Part shown: positions 11,926 through 25,111 of the stretch, in pieces
How positions within the stretch are numbered: the first letter of the stretch is position 1
Layout: the number at the start of each line of letters is the position of its first letter
Source: Lycocorax pyrrhopterus obiensis
Taxonomy: Eukaryota > Chordata > Aves > Passeriformes > Paradisaeidae
Length of the DNA stretch: 64,000 nt
NCBI GenBank assembly: GCA_014706295.1
Contig: JACSVZ010000007.1
Location: 48,870,975-48,934,974 of the forward strand
Direction: 5' to 3'
Notes under the pieces: generated by a model
The model's database searches: none
Seen by the model: the letters and a program-made list of their open reading frames with translations, nothing else
What the model was told of the DNA's origin: nothing
Made by a program: the position numbers and the translations under genes

Positions 11926-12577
11926 CTGGTTTGCAAAGTATCTTTGAAATTTGAGCTCAAACTGTTGCAAAACTCAGATTTAAAATCACGTGATAGGGTT
12001 AAAATTAGAAGTGAATAATACATTTTAGAACATCTGGCAGGCATAGACCAGGCATTTCTGTTGTTCAGGTGAATGTCCAAGGTCTTTTTTAAAATCCCTT
12101 TCCCATCTCTACACACACATAAGCAGATATCCTTGTAAAATGAAGACATGGAGAGAGAAAAGTTTAAACAATTTAACATATTAATGCAATGTGACCTTTT
12201 CAGTTGTGCAATTTAAAAGAAGGAAAGTCATTTCACTATCAGTGGATCTTGAGTTTTGACATTACATTTTTCCCCTCATTCCATTTTTTTTCCTTTATTT
12301 ATTTCAGCTGTTCCAAGATTTTCACATGCTGCAAGAATTATTTAAAATACGCTGACAGAACATGCCCTTTTCAACACTGGCACAGAAACAATTTCCCTAA
12401 TGTACAGCTAAGAAGATGACCAAGATACATTCCCAATTCCCTGAGAAAATTAGTGGACTGTCTGCTAATCACTCGTAGCTAGGCCATGTCATTACTTATG
12501 GGTATGACTCCTAAATAAGGCCTGGCTGAAGAGAAGATAGGAACATGCTCACCTTAAGTGAGAGTCTATTCAGTAAG

Positions 12578-12910
12578 CCTTCCAGAACATAAAGGGGGAC
12601 TACAAGAGAGATAGAGAGGGATTTCTTGTATGGGCATGGAGTGACAGGACAAAGGGGAATGGCTTCAGTCTGAAAGAGAGCAGGTTTAGATTAGATGTTA
12701 GGAATAAATTTTTCACTGTGAGGATGGTGAGGCACTGGACGAGGTTGCCCAGTGAGGTTATGGATGCCTCATCCCTGGAAGTGTTCAAGGCCAGTCTGGA
12801 TGGAGCTTTGAGCAGCCTGGTCTAGTGGAAGGTGTCCCTGCCCGTGGCACGGGGGTTGGAACAAGATGATCTCCAAGGTCCCTTCCAACCCAAACCATTC
12901 TATGACTATG
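12578..12910 (+). mobile_element. CR1 LINE, 3' fragment
   Basis: 5'-truncated CR1 in plus orientation. It contains the conserved stretch around GAGTGACAGGACAAAGGGG, the 'GTGAGGATGGTGAGGCACTGG' type region and the 3' end CCAACCCAAACCATTCTATG followed by a partial octamer. The 5' boundary is set where CR1-like TTCCAGNACNTNAAGGGGG begins. It lies in an intron, antisense to the gene. Confidence 0.9.
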
Positions 12911-15900
12911 AAGCCCTTCAGGCTTTCCAAGGAAGGAGGTTATACAAGTATGTGTGTGGGATAACCAATCGTCAGCAGCAAGGGGAACAGTCCTGTAAAG
13001 TTACCTGCTATTTGGAGCAGTAACAGAGGGATCACAGCTGAAATTTTGTTTGAATCATCAAAGAAAATGAGCATTGCAGACACAGGTGAAGGGTAGACAA
13101 TAAAAACAGACAAGTCATTTGATTTTGATGAGGGTGTGTTTACTCTGAAAGAAATATTGAAGGCATACATAAAAGTCTGAGTTGGTTGTTCATGTTGTTC
13201 ACAATGAAATTTGAGTGTAACAATTTACTCAAAACTGGTAACATTTCTCTTCTGAGCCAGACAACTTAACAAAACATAATCATCTCGAAAATTTGCACAA
13301 AAAACTAAACATTCTCTTCATCATTATTATAAAACTTCAAGCTCAAAGTGTATTTTCTCAGGTTACTAAGGAGCTCATCAGGCTGGGCTGTCTTCCTTTA
13401 CTAAGCCCAGGTGTCTAAACAAAATTTAATGAGGGGGAGGGAAGTGTGGGGAGATGGAAAGGCTCAAAATAAACCAGCGTTATTCAAACACTGCTAGTTC
13501 CTAAATAAAACACAACAATACTGACCAAGTGGAGACACAGAAGACCTGGCATGGCTCCAGAACACAATAACCATTTGTCTTCTTTGCCAGAGGCAAGCAG
13601 CAGCTGGGGATGCCACTGGGGGGGATAAATAGCACCACGCTACAACTGGAGGATTGCTCCCAGGAGCAGTGCAATACATAAGAATAAAAGATGACAAGTT
13701 AGATGAATGCTCTTCAAGAACTTTTTCAGAAAGGTCTAACTGTTCTTTAGAAGAAGTAGGAAAATTAAAGATATGCAAAAAAAAGCCAACATAGTTTTGC
13801 CAAATTCACTTGGGAATAAAAATGAATCAACATGCAAAAGGCTTCACCTGAATCAGCCTGAAATACTGCAAGGAAACCCTGGCACAGGTAGATCTTGAAC
13901 TAAGGGAAATTTTGCGAAAGTAGAGTACTTTCCTAAGAGTGAATGGGAACCCTATGAAGCACTCCTCAGATTCTGGGGGATTGTTATACACAGCCCAATG
14001 GAAACTTCTGAGGGGCAGAAAATGTCTTGAGAGTTTCATAAAATAGCAGGGGAAGTAAGCAGAAATCCAGCAAGCAGTTGGTATTTATGTACTTATTTAT
14101 TTATTTGTTCACTGGCAAAACGTGCTTTAAAATTAAAGTTATAATACTGCCTGCAAACCTGTTCCACATCAAAATCACCTTTTGGGGAAAGGTATAAGAC
14201 TGGACTCAAACCAGAAGATTCTTCACAATGCTACGTGGTCTGTAACATAACAAACACCACTGCATTTCTTACCCAAGTTCACTCCCCACACGGCTGCCTT
14301 AATATAAATATACTGAGTGAAAGCAGAAGTGTAGGTGCCTCAGAAATACACCTTTGTGGTAATATAATCAAACATGCAGAAAGGACCAGCTTAGCAGTAC
14401 AGGAAACCTTTCTGCTGCAGGGTGTGGGAGCTACACTGGGAGAGTTTTCTCAAGTGCAAATAGGAGGGAGGGAGGGAGAAAAAGGAGAACAAACTCCAAT
14501 TGTATGACATCAAGCTTTACATAAAGTAAATCATAGTCCTTCCCAAAACACCATTAAGTCAATATATGATATCCTTGCAAAATATATGGAATGGAAGCAA
14601 TTTCTTTTCTGCACCTTTCAAAGCTGACAGGAAAAAGAGCACTACAATGCTGGAAGAAACATTGTGACCAGCAAAAAAAACAGGCAAAAGGGCTTGATTT
14701 CCACTAAGAAGGCAAAACATAGATAAGATATCCAAGAGAACATAAGGATTCAGGTTTCCAGGTCACAGCTGTGACCTTTAGGTACCTAAATTTCCTAGGC
14801 AGTTAGTTTGAAATTCTTAGGTTACAGCCAAGCAAACAAGTTACCACAAGATAAAGGGTGTGGATTTACAGCTCATCAACTGCTGAAGCCAGGTAGCTGT
14901 GGAGCAACCCTACCTTCAGACATGACAAACAGGTGGTAAGGTAAAAGAGTATCAGCATCTGAAAGGTGCTTTGCCCTAGAAGAGAGAGAATGCTTAAGAT
15001 GAGCACAATACAAAAAGGGTTAACTAGGACTGATAGGGTGACAAGAAGGAAATGTATGGGCTGATCACCAGAAAGACTTGCTGGCTGGCACACATGGTGT
15101 TAAACCATGGAGCAATCTCCCATGGGAACTGGTGAAAGTCCAGTCGATTGAAGCTTTATGAAAGAATTTAAACCAAACAACAGACAAAACATAAGCAGTA
15201 ATCCTGCACTTCAGGGAAACAGCAAAGGTATTTCCACACATATAGAGCCTCCCCTCCCTAATTCAGCCAACCAGAAAAGCTTTACACAGAACTTTTTGAA
15301 CAGGATCCTTTCTTTGTCACAGCACTTTTGCTTCCAGCAAAGCATGACACCATCACCGTGCAGGGGGATTGGACCTGTCCCTTTCCGTGAGGCAGCACCG
15401 GTTCTGTGACCACAGAAGCCTGCCCAGCTTCGATCCCTGTGCTGCCTCTCAGCTCAGCACCCTGCCAGCCTACAAAATGTGAAATTAAGGCCAAGAAAAT
15501 CATCTCCTGCATTTGAAAAGGACCGGCCTCCTCCACTCTGTAGAGACTGCATATATTTGCCATGTCCTTACCCAAGGCAGGCTTGCAGGGTTAGTGTTCT
15601 GAGTATTCATATATTGCTTACTACAGACATGTGTCAGTCAAGCTTCAACTAGAGCTTTCCAAATAAATCTGAGGTTTAAGAAGCTCTTATACAGCTCAGC
15701 TCTGTGGCATTCACAACGCAGTAGACAGCAGTACATCTGAATACCACTACTAATACAAAAAGACCTACCATAGCTAGAGTTCAGCCCATTAACTATCCTG
15801 TAGCAGCATGGGGCTGAGTAACCACAGGTTTTATAGCTGTGACCTGCAGCTATTTGCAGAGACATACCAGTGTAAGTATATTTTGGGAAGTGCTATGTGC

Positions 15901-16141
15901 TGCAATGCGCTCTGTGGTTCCAGGCACTTCCTTGCATTGACTATCAACAACCAGCATTTTTAAAAGTCCAGCTCATTTGACAAAGGGACAACAGCCTCCC
16001 TTTTCACCAAGAAACTTAAAGAAGTGACAGTTTTCAATATTTGGCAAGTTCATAGTCCCTCCAGTATATGCACTTCAACACCAAACAAGCTACCAGTGCA
16101 ATCAGTAAACTCCCTTTGCAAACAAAACTGGTTTTACTTAC
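12911..16141. other. Intron sequence without recognised elements
   Basis: About 3.2 kb between the CR1 and the exon at 16,142. I see only a short TTTA run (14,092-14,107) and a GGGA run (14,463-14,480). No exon passes the splice-plus-phase test. Confidence 0.45.
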
Positions 16142-16273
16142 TGTCTGATAAGAGCTTTCAGAGGCAACCTGGGCTCAGCAGAAACCAGGCAGCAAGGATT
16201 ACAGAACATGCACTTCCATAGCACATCCAGAGTCAGGTGTTTCAACACTGCATCTACATCTGGTAAAGATGCT
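16142..16273 (-). CDS. Coding exon, 132 nt
   Basis: Phase 2 to 2. Excellent acceptor (CTTTGTCTCTTAG) and consensus donor ACA|GTAAGT. The open frame of 43 codons includes SLPDVDAVLKHLTLDVLWKC and SAEPRLPLKALIR. Phase agrees with the exons at 18,651 and 11,032. The opposite strand has a competing pseudo-exon here, which was rejected. Confidence 0.8.
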
Positions 16274-17074
16274 CTAAGAGACAAAGGTAAGTCACAGAAA
16301 GGATGCCATGTCATATTTATTATTGCCATGAGTAACTGACAATAAGACTTCAAGCCTTGTCATCCTTTCTCACTGCAATCTATCATCTTTCTCCCCCTTC
16401 CTCCCTTTATGCACCCTACAACCCAGGATGACCCCAGAAAGCACAAAAACTAGCCAACTCATCTCCAGGGTGCACTGGCAATGAGTACTATGCTGGGGGC
16501 AGTCTCATCTTTGGTCTTCCTGCTAACAGTGGCAATTTCAGTTTTAAGTATTTTGTTGCCTGTAGAAGAAAGCAAAATGGAAAAGTAGCTGAAACATGCT
16601 AAATACCACTGAATATATCCTGGTAATATATTGTAGGAACTGGTTTTATGGTTAAAACCAACAAAACAGGTTCACACAGTTGGCACTGGTGGAGGCAAGG
16701 CACTGCAATCCAGCTATACTACCACCACGGCAGTGGGCTTTGCAGCAGAATTCACCTTGCAGCAGTAACTAAGAATATGCACAGAAGAATTCAGCTGTTT
16801 TCTTCTCTGCTGAAAATAAACGCCTCAAATAAGTGCTTCAAGTAACTTTTGAGTAATAAAAATAGCTCATGAAAAATGGGTGCCTTTTAAGCTGTCTCCT
16901 TCTATGGGAAACATGACGAGAAACAACTAAGACCTAAGAGCAATTAATTTCCAGCCCATCCAATAAAGTGCATTTTATCACTTATATCTCAGACTGACAC
17001 AAGGCAGTTAGACACAAGCTAACTACCCACTATAAAGATGACAGCAAGAGAGTAACAATTTCTTTCACTTATTC

Positions 17075-17088
17075 TTTTTTTTTTTTTT
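17075..17088. repeat. Poly(T) run
   Basis: Fourteen consecutive T in an intron. Confidence 0.9.
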
Positions 17089-18650
17089 AATTTGGTTGGA
17101 TTTCACTTAAGGAAGCAACAGCAAGGGTATTATTTTTACCAGGAGTACAAAGTTTCTCCTCTTCATCCTGTGCTTGCAGGAGGGTTGCCCTTCATTTTCT
17201 CGGCAATAAAACTTTTCTTTCACAGTTTTTCCTTTTTTTAGACATTTCAAGCTCATTACATTAGTCTGCTATTTCAGAATCCGAAGAGTGTCCTGAGTTC
17301 TGGAGAAAATGGGTGGTATCCTCAAAAACAGGTCTGGGACTGCTCTATCTAAAATACATGGTATTTTAAAATGCAATGGGAGGCGTGGCTGAGTCACAGG
17401 CCCACACTTGTGTTAGCATGACTCTTCCTGGGAAAATTAGGAAAGGAGGACACACTGGCATTGACTTTGGTCCAGACTAGCAACATAACTACATATTTCC
17501 TGCTCTTTAGCAGATCATCCAGTCCAGGTGGAAAAGATGCTACCTACAAAGGCTGCTCCTGCAACCCCACTTTCCCAGCTATACCACAGCAGCACTCCCA
17601 CAGCTCCTGCCCAGAGCCACCTCCTTGGACCGCACAATGTACCAGACTACAGAAAAGGTTTATATAAAGTCTCTCTACACTATTGAAGAGAGCAGTCTCT
17701 CACACTCTCACCTCTTCAGACTCTTTCAAAAAAGCATACTATAAATGCAGCAATAAGCTGCTGGTGTGTTTGTTTTTTTTATTCCATAGGGGCAGAGGCT
17801 CTCCAAGTGGCCATGCTACTTGCCTTCTATATTTATGTCTGCTATATTTGACCAGTTTCCACAGAACCAAAATTCCTCACTGAATACTGAAATTATCTCA
17901 TTAAAAAAAAAGTTTTCATCCTGAAATTAGTATTACAAGCCTTCTTTCTCTACCACATACCTAGCATGCCTATGGAGTAGGCATGTTCCTTTGCATATGG
18001 TGGTATCTCATTAACTGCAAAGGAATAATAGTGTAATCACTGAAACATTAACAGAAGTTCCTCATTCTGTAAAGCTTATTTTCTAGGCAATAAAAAATTA
18101 AAAGCCTGTAATTTTAGTTTTCTTCTACTGCACTGCCAATAGGTATCATGATATCACAGAATATCCTGAAATAAAAGGGACCCACAAGGATCAGAGTCAA
18201 ATTCCTATAGCAGATTCACAATGAAGTATTTTTTTAAATAGAGCCATGAGAAACACAAATAGCAAAATCATACTGTTTTGTAAAGCATAACACAGGCTAC
18301 TGCATTGTATTATATTTTGCTCTGAATTTAGAAAAGTCCCTCAAAAATGGCCAAAAAAAGTACAGCAATTTCTATGAATGTTCACAGAGGGAAGGACACC
18401 AATGGATTAGCTTCAGGACACAGACTGAGAGGCTCTGCCTTCCTGTGCCCCAGAAGTACAAGTCACTCATGCACATTTGCATCACTAAGTAATAGAAGAG
18501 GTCTAGAACAACACAAATACAAGCAGTTCAACAGTAAAGATGGTCCGAAAATCTGTCAGCATTCGATAATGGAATTCATTCAGAAAAAATTTTTCAGCTA
18601 AGATTCTTTGGAGGATGGGTGGACAGATGGGATAAGATTCACAGACATAC

Positions 18651-18756
18651 ATCTGTGCAGACTGGGCTGCTGCATTCATATTTACACCCCATGGTAAATA
18701 TGAAATGCTAGAGCATTTGGTTTTTTCCATGAACCTCAATAGCAGCTGCTCAGAAC
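18651..18756 (-). CDS. Coding exon, 106 nt
   Basis: Phase 1 to 2. The acceptor is CTTTTCAAAG and the donor GAT|GTATGT. It reads SEQLLLRFMEKTKCSS and GVNMNAAAQSAQ. The frame stays open for 90 codons through the donor, but the exon is cut at GTATGT because that closes the split codon with the exon at 16,142. Confidence 0.7.
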
Positions 18757-19771
18757 CTTTGAAAAGCAGGCTCATTACTTAGCAACTTAGCTCAGACTTC
18801 AGATCCCAGAAGGACCAGTATGGTCACTCATCTGACTTGTCCCATGGCCCAAGCGACAGAACTTCCCCTCGCCATGGCCTCCATCATAACTGACAACCTG
18901 ACTGAATACTTATCTTTGTGCAAATAATAAAATCATGACTTTAAACAATTTTTACTAACTGTGAAACTAATTTGATACCTAGTATATATTTTAATGATTA
19001 CTTCCCCTTGACTAGAGCACCACATTTCCACTGTAGTACTGCAAATTTCATGTTCCCACTACACCTTCTATGCCATTAAAAAATCACCTTTCAAAATCTA
19101 AAGGAACATATGAAAAATTTAGTGTTGGCAGCTTTAGTTCTGCCATGCTTGTCTGTCAGAAGATTACAACTGGAGTCAAGCTGTAATTCAGCATTCAGCA
19201 GTGGTCCAGGAGGCAGGACTCCTCACTGAGGCTGGCTGCAGGACAGAACAGCAAGAGTTCAAACATTGAGGCTGCCACCTCCAGCTAAGAGCTCGCAGCA
19301 TAGCTTACAGCCCAGGATGTGCTGCAGCCACACCCGGGTGGCAAGGCTCGCTTCTGCCTGTCCCAGTGCAGGGAACAAGGTGTGACAAACACAGCAGGGA
19401 GAGCTGGTACACAGCTAGCAAGGAGCAGAAGGGAGACGAGCAGTTTAGAGCAAACTGTCCTAACAGCTCATCACAAAGCACGAGGATTCTCATCACCAGC
19501 GCTCTCTCTACAGAAACAGTCATTCCAATGCTGTACTTGGATAGATTAGCACATTTTGGGTAGGTCTGTGGTCACATACAGGCAGAAACATGCACAATTT
19601 GCCTCTTCTTTCCACAGCCAGAGCAGATGGACCCTGGATCTGCTGGGGACGCTGCTTGGACTTACTGATGTGGCACAGGGCTCAGGAGGCTAGTAAGACC
19701 CACGGAGCACAAAGCCAGTCCTCTGCCACGCTAGCACAATTTTGTGACCTTAAAATGAGGAGTTGGCTTGC

Positions 19772-19837
19772 CTCCAGACAACTTCAAGTACAAGCATAGG
19801 ACGGGCTCCAAACACAGGTCCTTCAGTACAGCCTGTT
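19772..19837 (-). CDS. Coding exon with GC donor
   Basis: Phase 1 to 1. The acceptor is GGTGTTCAG with pyrimidines further upstream. It reads QAVLKDLCLEPVLCLYLKL. The donor that preserves the frame into 18,756 is GGAG|GCAAGC, a GC-AG type site. A GT lies further on (AAG|GTCACA) but is a poor match and shifts phase. Confidence 0.6.
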
Positions 19838-20793
19838 CTGAACACCACCGTGCAGATGTTTGTGAAGGGGAACAAAGAAGGATGCAGAGCTGGTGCAAAG
19901 AGTGGTCTGAAGTCTGAAATTTGCACTTCAAAAGCTCTGTACTTCAGGTTTAACCTGCTTATGTTAACTGCAGAAACATTCAGCTCAAAAGGAAGTTCCA
20001 TATGCAGAGCTTAAAAAAATGAGCCAGTCAGTAAAAGCCTGTAAAACAAGGGACAAAATGCAAACCACTGACCAGCAAGTTGTATGTATCCTTAACATAA
20101 ATACATGCTTTCAACATGGAGATTAAGTGACTTGAACTTTTTGGTAGACATGCCATTGCTCTCTTTTGAGCATCTAAACCCCAAACTACAACGCATACAA
20201 AAGCAGCATCTAATGGTTTTACTGCTAGCCTTAATAAAACACAACTACAAATACTATTTTGATGGTCTTCAGTTTTAGAATTAGCTTGTAGAGAACTTTT
20301 TCTTTTACCCATTTATTCTTAGTCAAATGCTTTTGAAACAGGAGAAACGACAAATGCATCAAGCAATGGATATTAAAGTAGATAGTGGGAAATGCATGTA
20401 AAACAGGAGGGAAAAGTCTGCTATAAAGTTCCCAACACCAGACTGAAATGTTAGGAAGCACTGTATGTGGTTTACATGCAAACAGTTGCAATAGGGGCAC
20501 TTAATTCAAAGCTCTAGGCACAATTAATGGTTTCTTGTTCTGATAAAATATAAGTCCTTCAAATCCCTGGCTGCTGCAAGCATCTGCAGAAACGACAGCA
20601 CAACCTTAAATAATCTCTTTATGCTGCCCACAGAACAAGACAACCAAGATGGGTTTGGTTTGGCCTACCTCGTCAGCTTAAACAAACTGTGATACCCTTG
20701 CCCAAAACAGACTTTGTGTGGCATTTCCTTGCCCCACCTCCTCGAGCTGCCTCATCTCAGAGAAACCCGGGCTGGGTGAACACAGTGACGTAC

Positions 20794-20865
20794 GATTTTC
20801 AACATCTGCGGTGTTCTGAATGAAGTAAGCATACAGCATGACAACCAGCAGGTCAGTGAAGCATG
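20794..20865 (-). CDS. Coding exon, 72 nt (or 22 nt)
   Basis: Phase 1 to 1 if it starts at 20,865 (acceptor TCTGGTGTAG), reading CFTDLLVVMLYAYFIQ then NTADVEN. A stronger acceptor at 20,816 (ACTTCATTCAG) would keep only NTADVEN, phase 0 to 1. The donor AATC|GTACGT is shared, and its left-over base fits the next exon in either case. Confidence 0.5.
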
Positions 20866-21655
20866 CTACACCAGAAGATCTCATCCCTCGGGGTTAAAAT
20901 ACATTATAGACACAGCTTTGGTTCTGCAAGCAGAGAGAGAGAATTCAGCACTGTTTTGTTGTTGAGCTGTTCCAGCTTGCAGGTTTGTTGTATGGCAGAC
21001 TAAGATAGCAACTGAGTTAAGGCCTGAGGTCTTTAAGTATGACAGTCTCCCCATTTTAGTAGAAAATACCACCAGTTGTGCTTAGCACTGTATTATCATA
21101 CCTTCCTTACTGTAAGAATGTATTTTACGTGGGATATTTTCCAAAGAAAATACTAACATTCCCTGTTTTTTTTCTTCTGGAAGACTCCAGATTCTAAGGT
21201 CAGGGAACTAAGAATTTTTAGTGACTGCAGGAATACCAGCAACAACAAATTGAATTCCACCAAAATCTCAGCTTTTCCATTAAAACTTGCATTCATATCC
21301 AAACTCCTTTAAAACTCAGTTAACACTAAATGCAAATACTGCATTTTGGTTCCTTCTTGAAAAGTTAAAAAAACCAGTAGAATTTGTTCAGTGCACATCC
21401 CAGAATCAGAAAGCATACTTACAATAAAGCATTTCCTTACAATACTTAACATTTCCCACACCTACAATGTACCTCTTGAGCCACTAAGATCCATAAACAC
21501 AGTGTAATCTCTTTTCCTGTCAACTTACTGTTGTATCAAACACAGATGTGGGGCATTTCCCACTTACTTATTGTCTATACACCAGACCCTGAGGGCAATT
21601 TTAAAAAAGATCTTTTCTGATCATGTTCAGCTTTCACCTCCAGTGCAAGCTAAGT

Positions 21656-22330
21656 CACAGAATCATAGAATCACAGAAGGGACCCATCACAGTCATTGAG
21701 TCCAACTCCTGGCCCTGCACAGGACACTCCAAGAGTCACACCATGTGCCTGAAAACATTGTCCAAACACCTCTTGAACTCAGGCAGGCTTGGAGCTGTGA
21801 CCACTTCCCTGGGCAGCCTGTTCCAGTGCCAAATCACCCTCTGGGTGAAAAACCTTTCCCTGATATCCAACCTCAACCTCCTCTCACTCAATTTCATACC
21901 TTTCCTCGAGTCCTGTCAGTGGTCACAAGAGTGAAGAGATCAGTGCCTGCCCCTGCTCTTCCCCTCACAAGAAAGTTGTAACTGCAATGGGGTCTCCCTC
22001 CAGTCTCCTCCAGGCTGAGCTGACCAAGTGCCCTCAGCCTCCTCATACGGCTTCCCCTCAAGGCCCTTCACATCTTCGTGGCCCTCCTTTGAACGCTCTC
22101 GAACAGCCTGATGGCTTTTTTATATTGTGTCACCCAAAACTGCCCCCAGCACTCGAGGTGAGGCCGCCCCAGTGCAGAGCAGAGGGGACAATCCCCTCCC
22201 TTGCCTGGCTGGCGATGCTGTGCCTGATGCCCCGCAGGACAGGCTTGGCCCTCCTGGCTACCAGGGCACTGCTGACTCATGCTCAACTTGCCATCGACCC
22301 CCAGGTCCCTTTCCGTGGCACTGCTTGGAA
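21656..22330 (-). mobile_element. CR1 LINE, antisense 3' fragment
   Basis: About 675 bp of CR1 in minus orientation. It starts on the plus strand with the complement of the octamers (CAGAATCATAGAATCACAG) and runs through the conserved blocks that read CTGGGCAGCCTGTTCCAGTG and CCTTTGAACGCTCTCGAACAG. It is 5'-truncated near 22,330. It is in an intron, same orientation as the host gene. Confidence 0.93.
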
Positions 22331-23790
22331 GTCATTTAAATCAAGCCCGTTATTGGTACCAATATACAATAACAAAAGGCCTGAAATACGCAGACATTCA
22401 GACCTGAACTTATAATTCCTCTTGACCGAAGAGAACCCCAAAGCTAAACAAGAAAAAAACCGCACCACAGGAATAGAAATATTGATTATTATAAGCAGAA
22501 GAGTCTTAGAGCTGTACAAAGTGTGCACAAAGCTGTAAAGTTGGAATACCAGTCTAGATCCCAGACCCTTCCAGGGAACTTTTATTCCTTAGCTATTATT
22601 TGGTGGAGCACTAATTAAGAAGACTTAACAGATTAAAGTATGAGTTGTTTCAATATCAAATAGTTGCTTCTATTTTAAATACTCAGGAGATGCTCCATTA
22701 TAACAGCTGGAGATGTCCCATGAATATGAACATCTACATAAGCAGAGAGTATCATTAGATCAAGATTACAAACATGTAAGTAAAATATTTTACAAGCAGT
22801 GCCCCTCTACAGCAATATGGAACTGTTCAGTAAATGAGCTGCTTTGTTTTGCTTTAAATTTCTATTTACTTGCTGTTTCTGGGTGTTTCCTCATTGTTTT
22901 ATGCTTCATTGTACTAGCATGAGCATGTCACTGTGCCATAGACTGTTGCTAAGTGATCCTCTGCAAACACACTAAGTTCTTGAGACAAAATCATAAACAA
23001 TCCTGAGAGATTCAATAAATAAAGTTGGAGCACATCAATCTTAAGAAAATTTGTAAGGAATTAAAATTCCCAATCATCAACAACTATGCTTAGTACTTCT
23101 CTCATCTGAAGATGAAGTAAACTCTGTCAGCTCTTCTTTTAAACATTAGCTTGATGGTATTACTGCACCAAAACTTGGCTACAGACTGACATATCTGGGC
23201 AGTAACAAAGTAGACCATCAAGACAGCATTACCATGGACAGATTATTTTTCATGCATGATTATGCTGCATTTGCATTGTGATTCATTTAACAAAAAGACA
23301 GCATAACATTACTTCAAAATCATTTTTGCTGTAAGCAGAGTTAGGCTGTACCCACTCCAGGGGAGTCTTGGACAGTAGTTATAAAAAACAATCCTCCAAA
23401 ACTGGGTATATTTAGATTTATGGAAAAGGCAAAAGCAGTCAGATTCATTGATTTGGAAAGAACAGATCAAAAGTGTCACAGAGCCATGAGCTACAAAAAC
23501 ACCAAGAGACCGCTTTGCCAGCTGCTAAGAAAGTACAGGACACCTGACAATAATCTCCATTGACTAGGGACTGCCACAGTTCCTGGGATGTGACCATGGC
23601 TTAGCAACCACATAAGAACAACTTTCAAGTCCCATGTGGTTCAAGGACAGTGGGCTGTCCATGCCTGCCTTCGGTTTGAACTCAGTCCCTCCAAACTGAG
23701 CAAGATACTCTCCACCGGCAACACTAGTGCTTCCAGCTGGTGCTTCACTGGGGCTACAACTGGGTAAGGCACTCCCTGTTCCATTCCTGC

Positions 23791-23945
23791 CTGGAGAGGT
23801 CCTTGCACACAAGAGTATGAGCTGCTTGGCAGAGCAGAGACATAGTAAGCAAATCCAGGAGTGTGGTGAAAGCAGACTTGCTGAAAGCAATATTTAAACC
23901 TTTCTCGTGTCTAAGTGAGCACTTCGCCACTTCAAAAGAAAGGAT
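23791..23945 (-). CDS. Coding exon, about 155 nt, donor uncertain
   Basis: Phase 0 start. Excellent acceptor (CAACTTCTCCCATGTCAAG). The open frame reads ILSFEVAKCSLRHEKGLNIA and FTTLLDLLTMSLLCQAAH. It runs in frame to a stop at 23,754, so a donor must lie before that. Options are a GC site after CTCTCCAG (used here) or CTT|GTGTGC about 20 nt earlier. Phase agrees with the upstream exon. Confidence 0.65.
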
Positions 23946-24996
23946 CTTGACATGGGAGAAGTTGAAGAGACAGCTGGGAAAATGCAATTCCACTTGCCTT
24001 CTAAGCTTCCACTACACCAACTACCACTGACCATCAGGGTGCCTCACTAGCCTCTTTCTGTCCTTGTGCTATTTTGAAGTCAAACCTACTCTGTACTAAT
24101 ACAGAAGTAAGTATAATCCAGTGAGCTGCTGTACAAAGGGCTGACTGCACTAAACTAGTAAAAAGACATTACACAAACAGACCTTTTAAAGGCACTGCAA
24201 GGCCTGGACCGTACTGTATAGACTGAAGATGCTACAGCACAAGCAGCAGCACTGTCCTGGTCCCTGAGAGTGCTGTACCTGCTCAGGCACAGCATAATCA
24301 CATCTATGTGGCACACAGTGTTCAGAGAGCCAACACAGCTTTTGTGTGCATCCACTTCTACAGGCTCACTCGAAAAGACCCAGATTTTTGGAAGCACAGA
24401 AAAAGTAGAAATGCATTGATTTAATTGTAGAAGCAGGTGGAAGAAGCTAAGAAGAGACCCAGCAGGCAGCTACTTCAAAGAAAAGCAATCACAGCATTTA
24501 TCAAAAGACAGCAGAGAACTGGAGCATTCCACACACCTGTTAGACAAGACCGACCACCAGGGTGTAGTTTCCTCATCCAACAGGAACTGAAAGCAGTGTG
24601 AGGATATGGCAGGAGAAAGGTCCTCTGGCCAATGGAGGATCATCAACTCTAACCTGACCTTTTTGGCTCAGAAGTGGAAAAACTATCAGGAGCAGGGACC
24701 AGTGAAAGGATCTGTCACCAGCAGGGAACAAGTGCTATCTCTACCTCCTTTTTGGTCACTTAGTTCACTGATAACCAGCTATTAAGTCTTGCATGGTATG
24801 TAAGTCATCACAACAGGCTCATGAACATGTAATCTGCTTTGACTCAGTTTCAAGCTGCTTTGTACTTAAAAAGTTCTGTTTCCCTCCTTATAGCTACCGT
24901 TCCTTTTTCAGCCACTTAAAGGTTGTTATCATAAAGGAAAGGGTATTACAAAATAAGCTCATCTAGGTCACAGGAAAGAACATTTTCCAAGCTAAC

Positions 24997-25111
24997 CTGA
25001 AGCACAAATGACCGCTCTGCAATCAACATAAATTCTCTACAGAAAGCAGTTAGCTTGTTCTCTAATCTTGCCATCAGTAAGGTGATGAACAATTTAACAC
25101 TGGTTACGCTG
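24997..25111 (-). CDS. Coding exon, 115 nt
   Basis: Phase 2 to 0. The acceptor is TGTCCTGTAACCTCAG and the donor CAG|GTTAGC. It reads SVTSVKLFITLLMARLENKL and FMLIAERSFVLQ. Both phases match neighbouring exons. Confidence 0.75.

Noticed and set aside
16162..16286. Plus-strand exon-like segment with donor AAAG|GTAAGTCA and an open frame
   Set aside because: It overlaps the minus-strand exon at 16,142-16,273, whose splice sites and phase fit the rest of the gene; the plus-strand GTAAGT is the complement of that exon's pyrimidine tract region.
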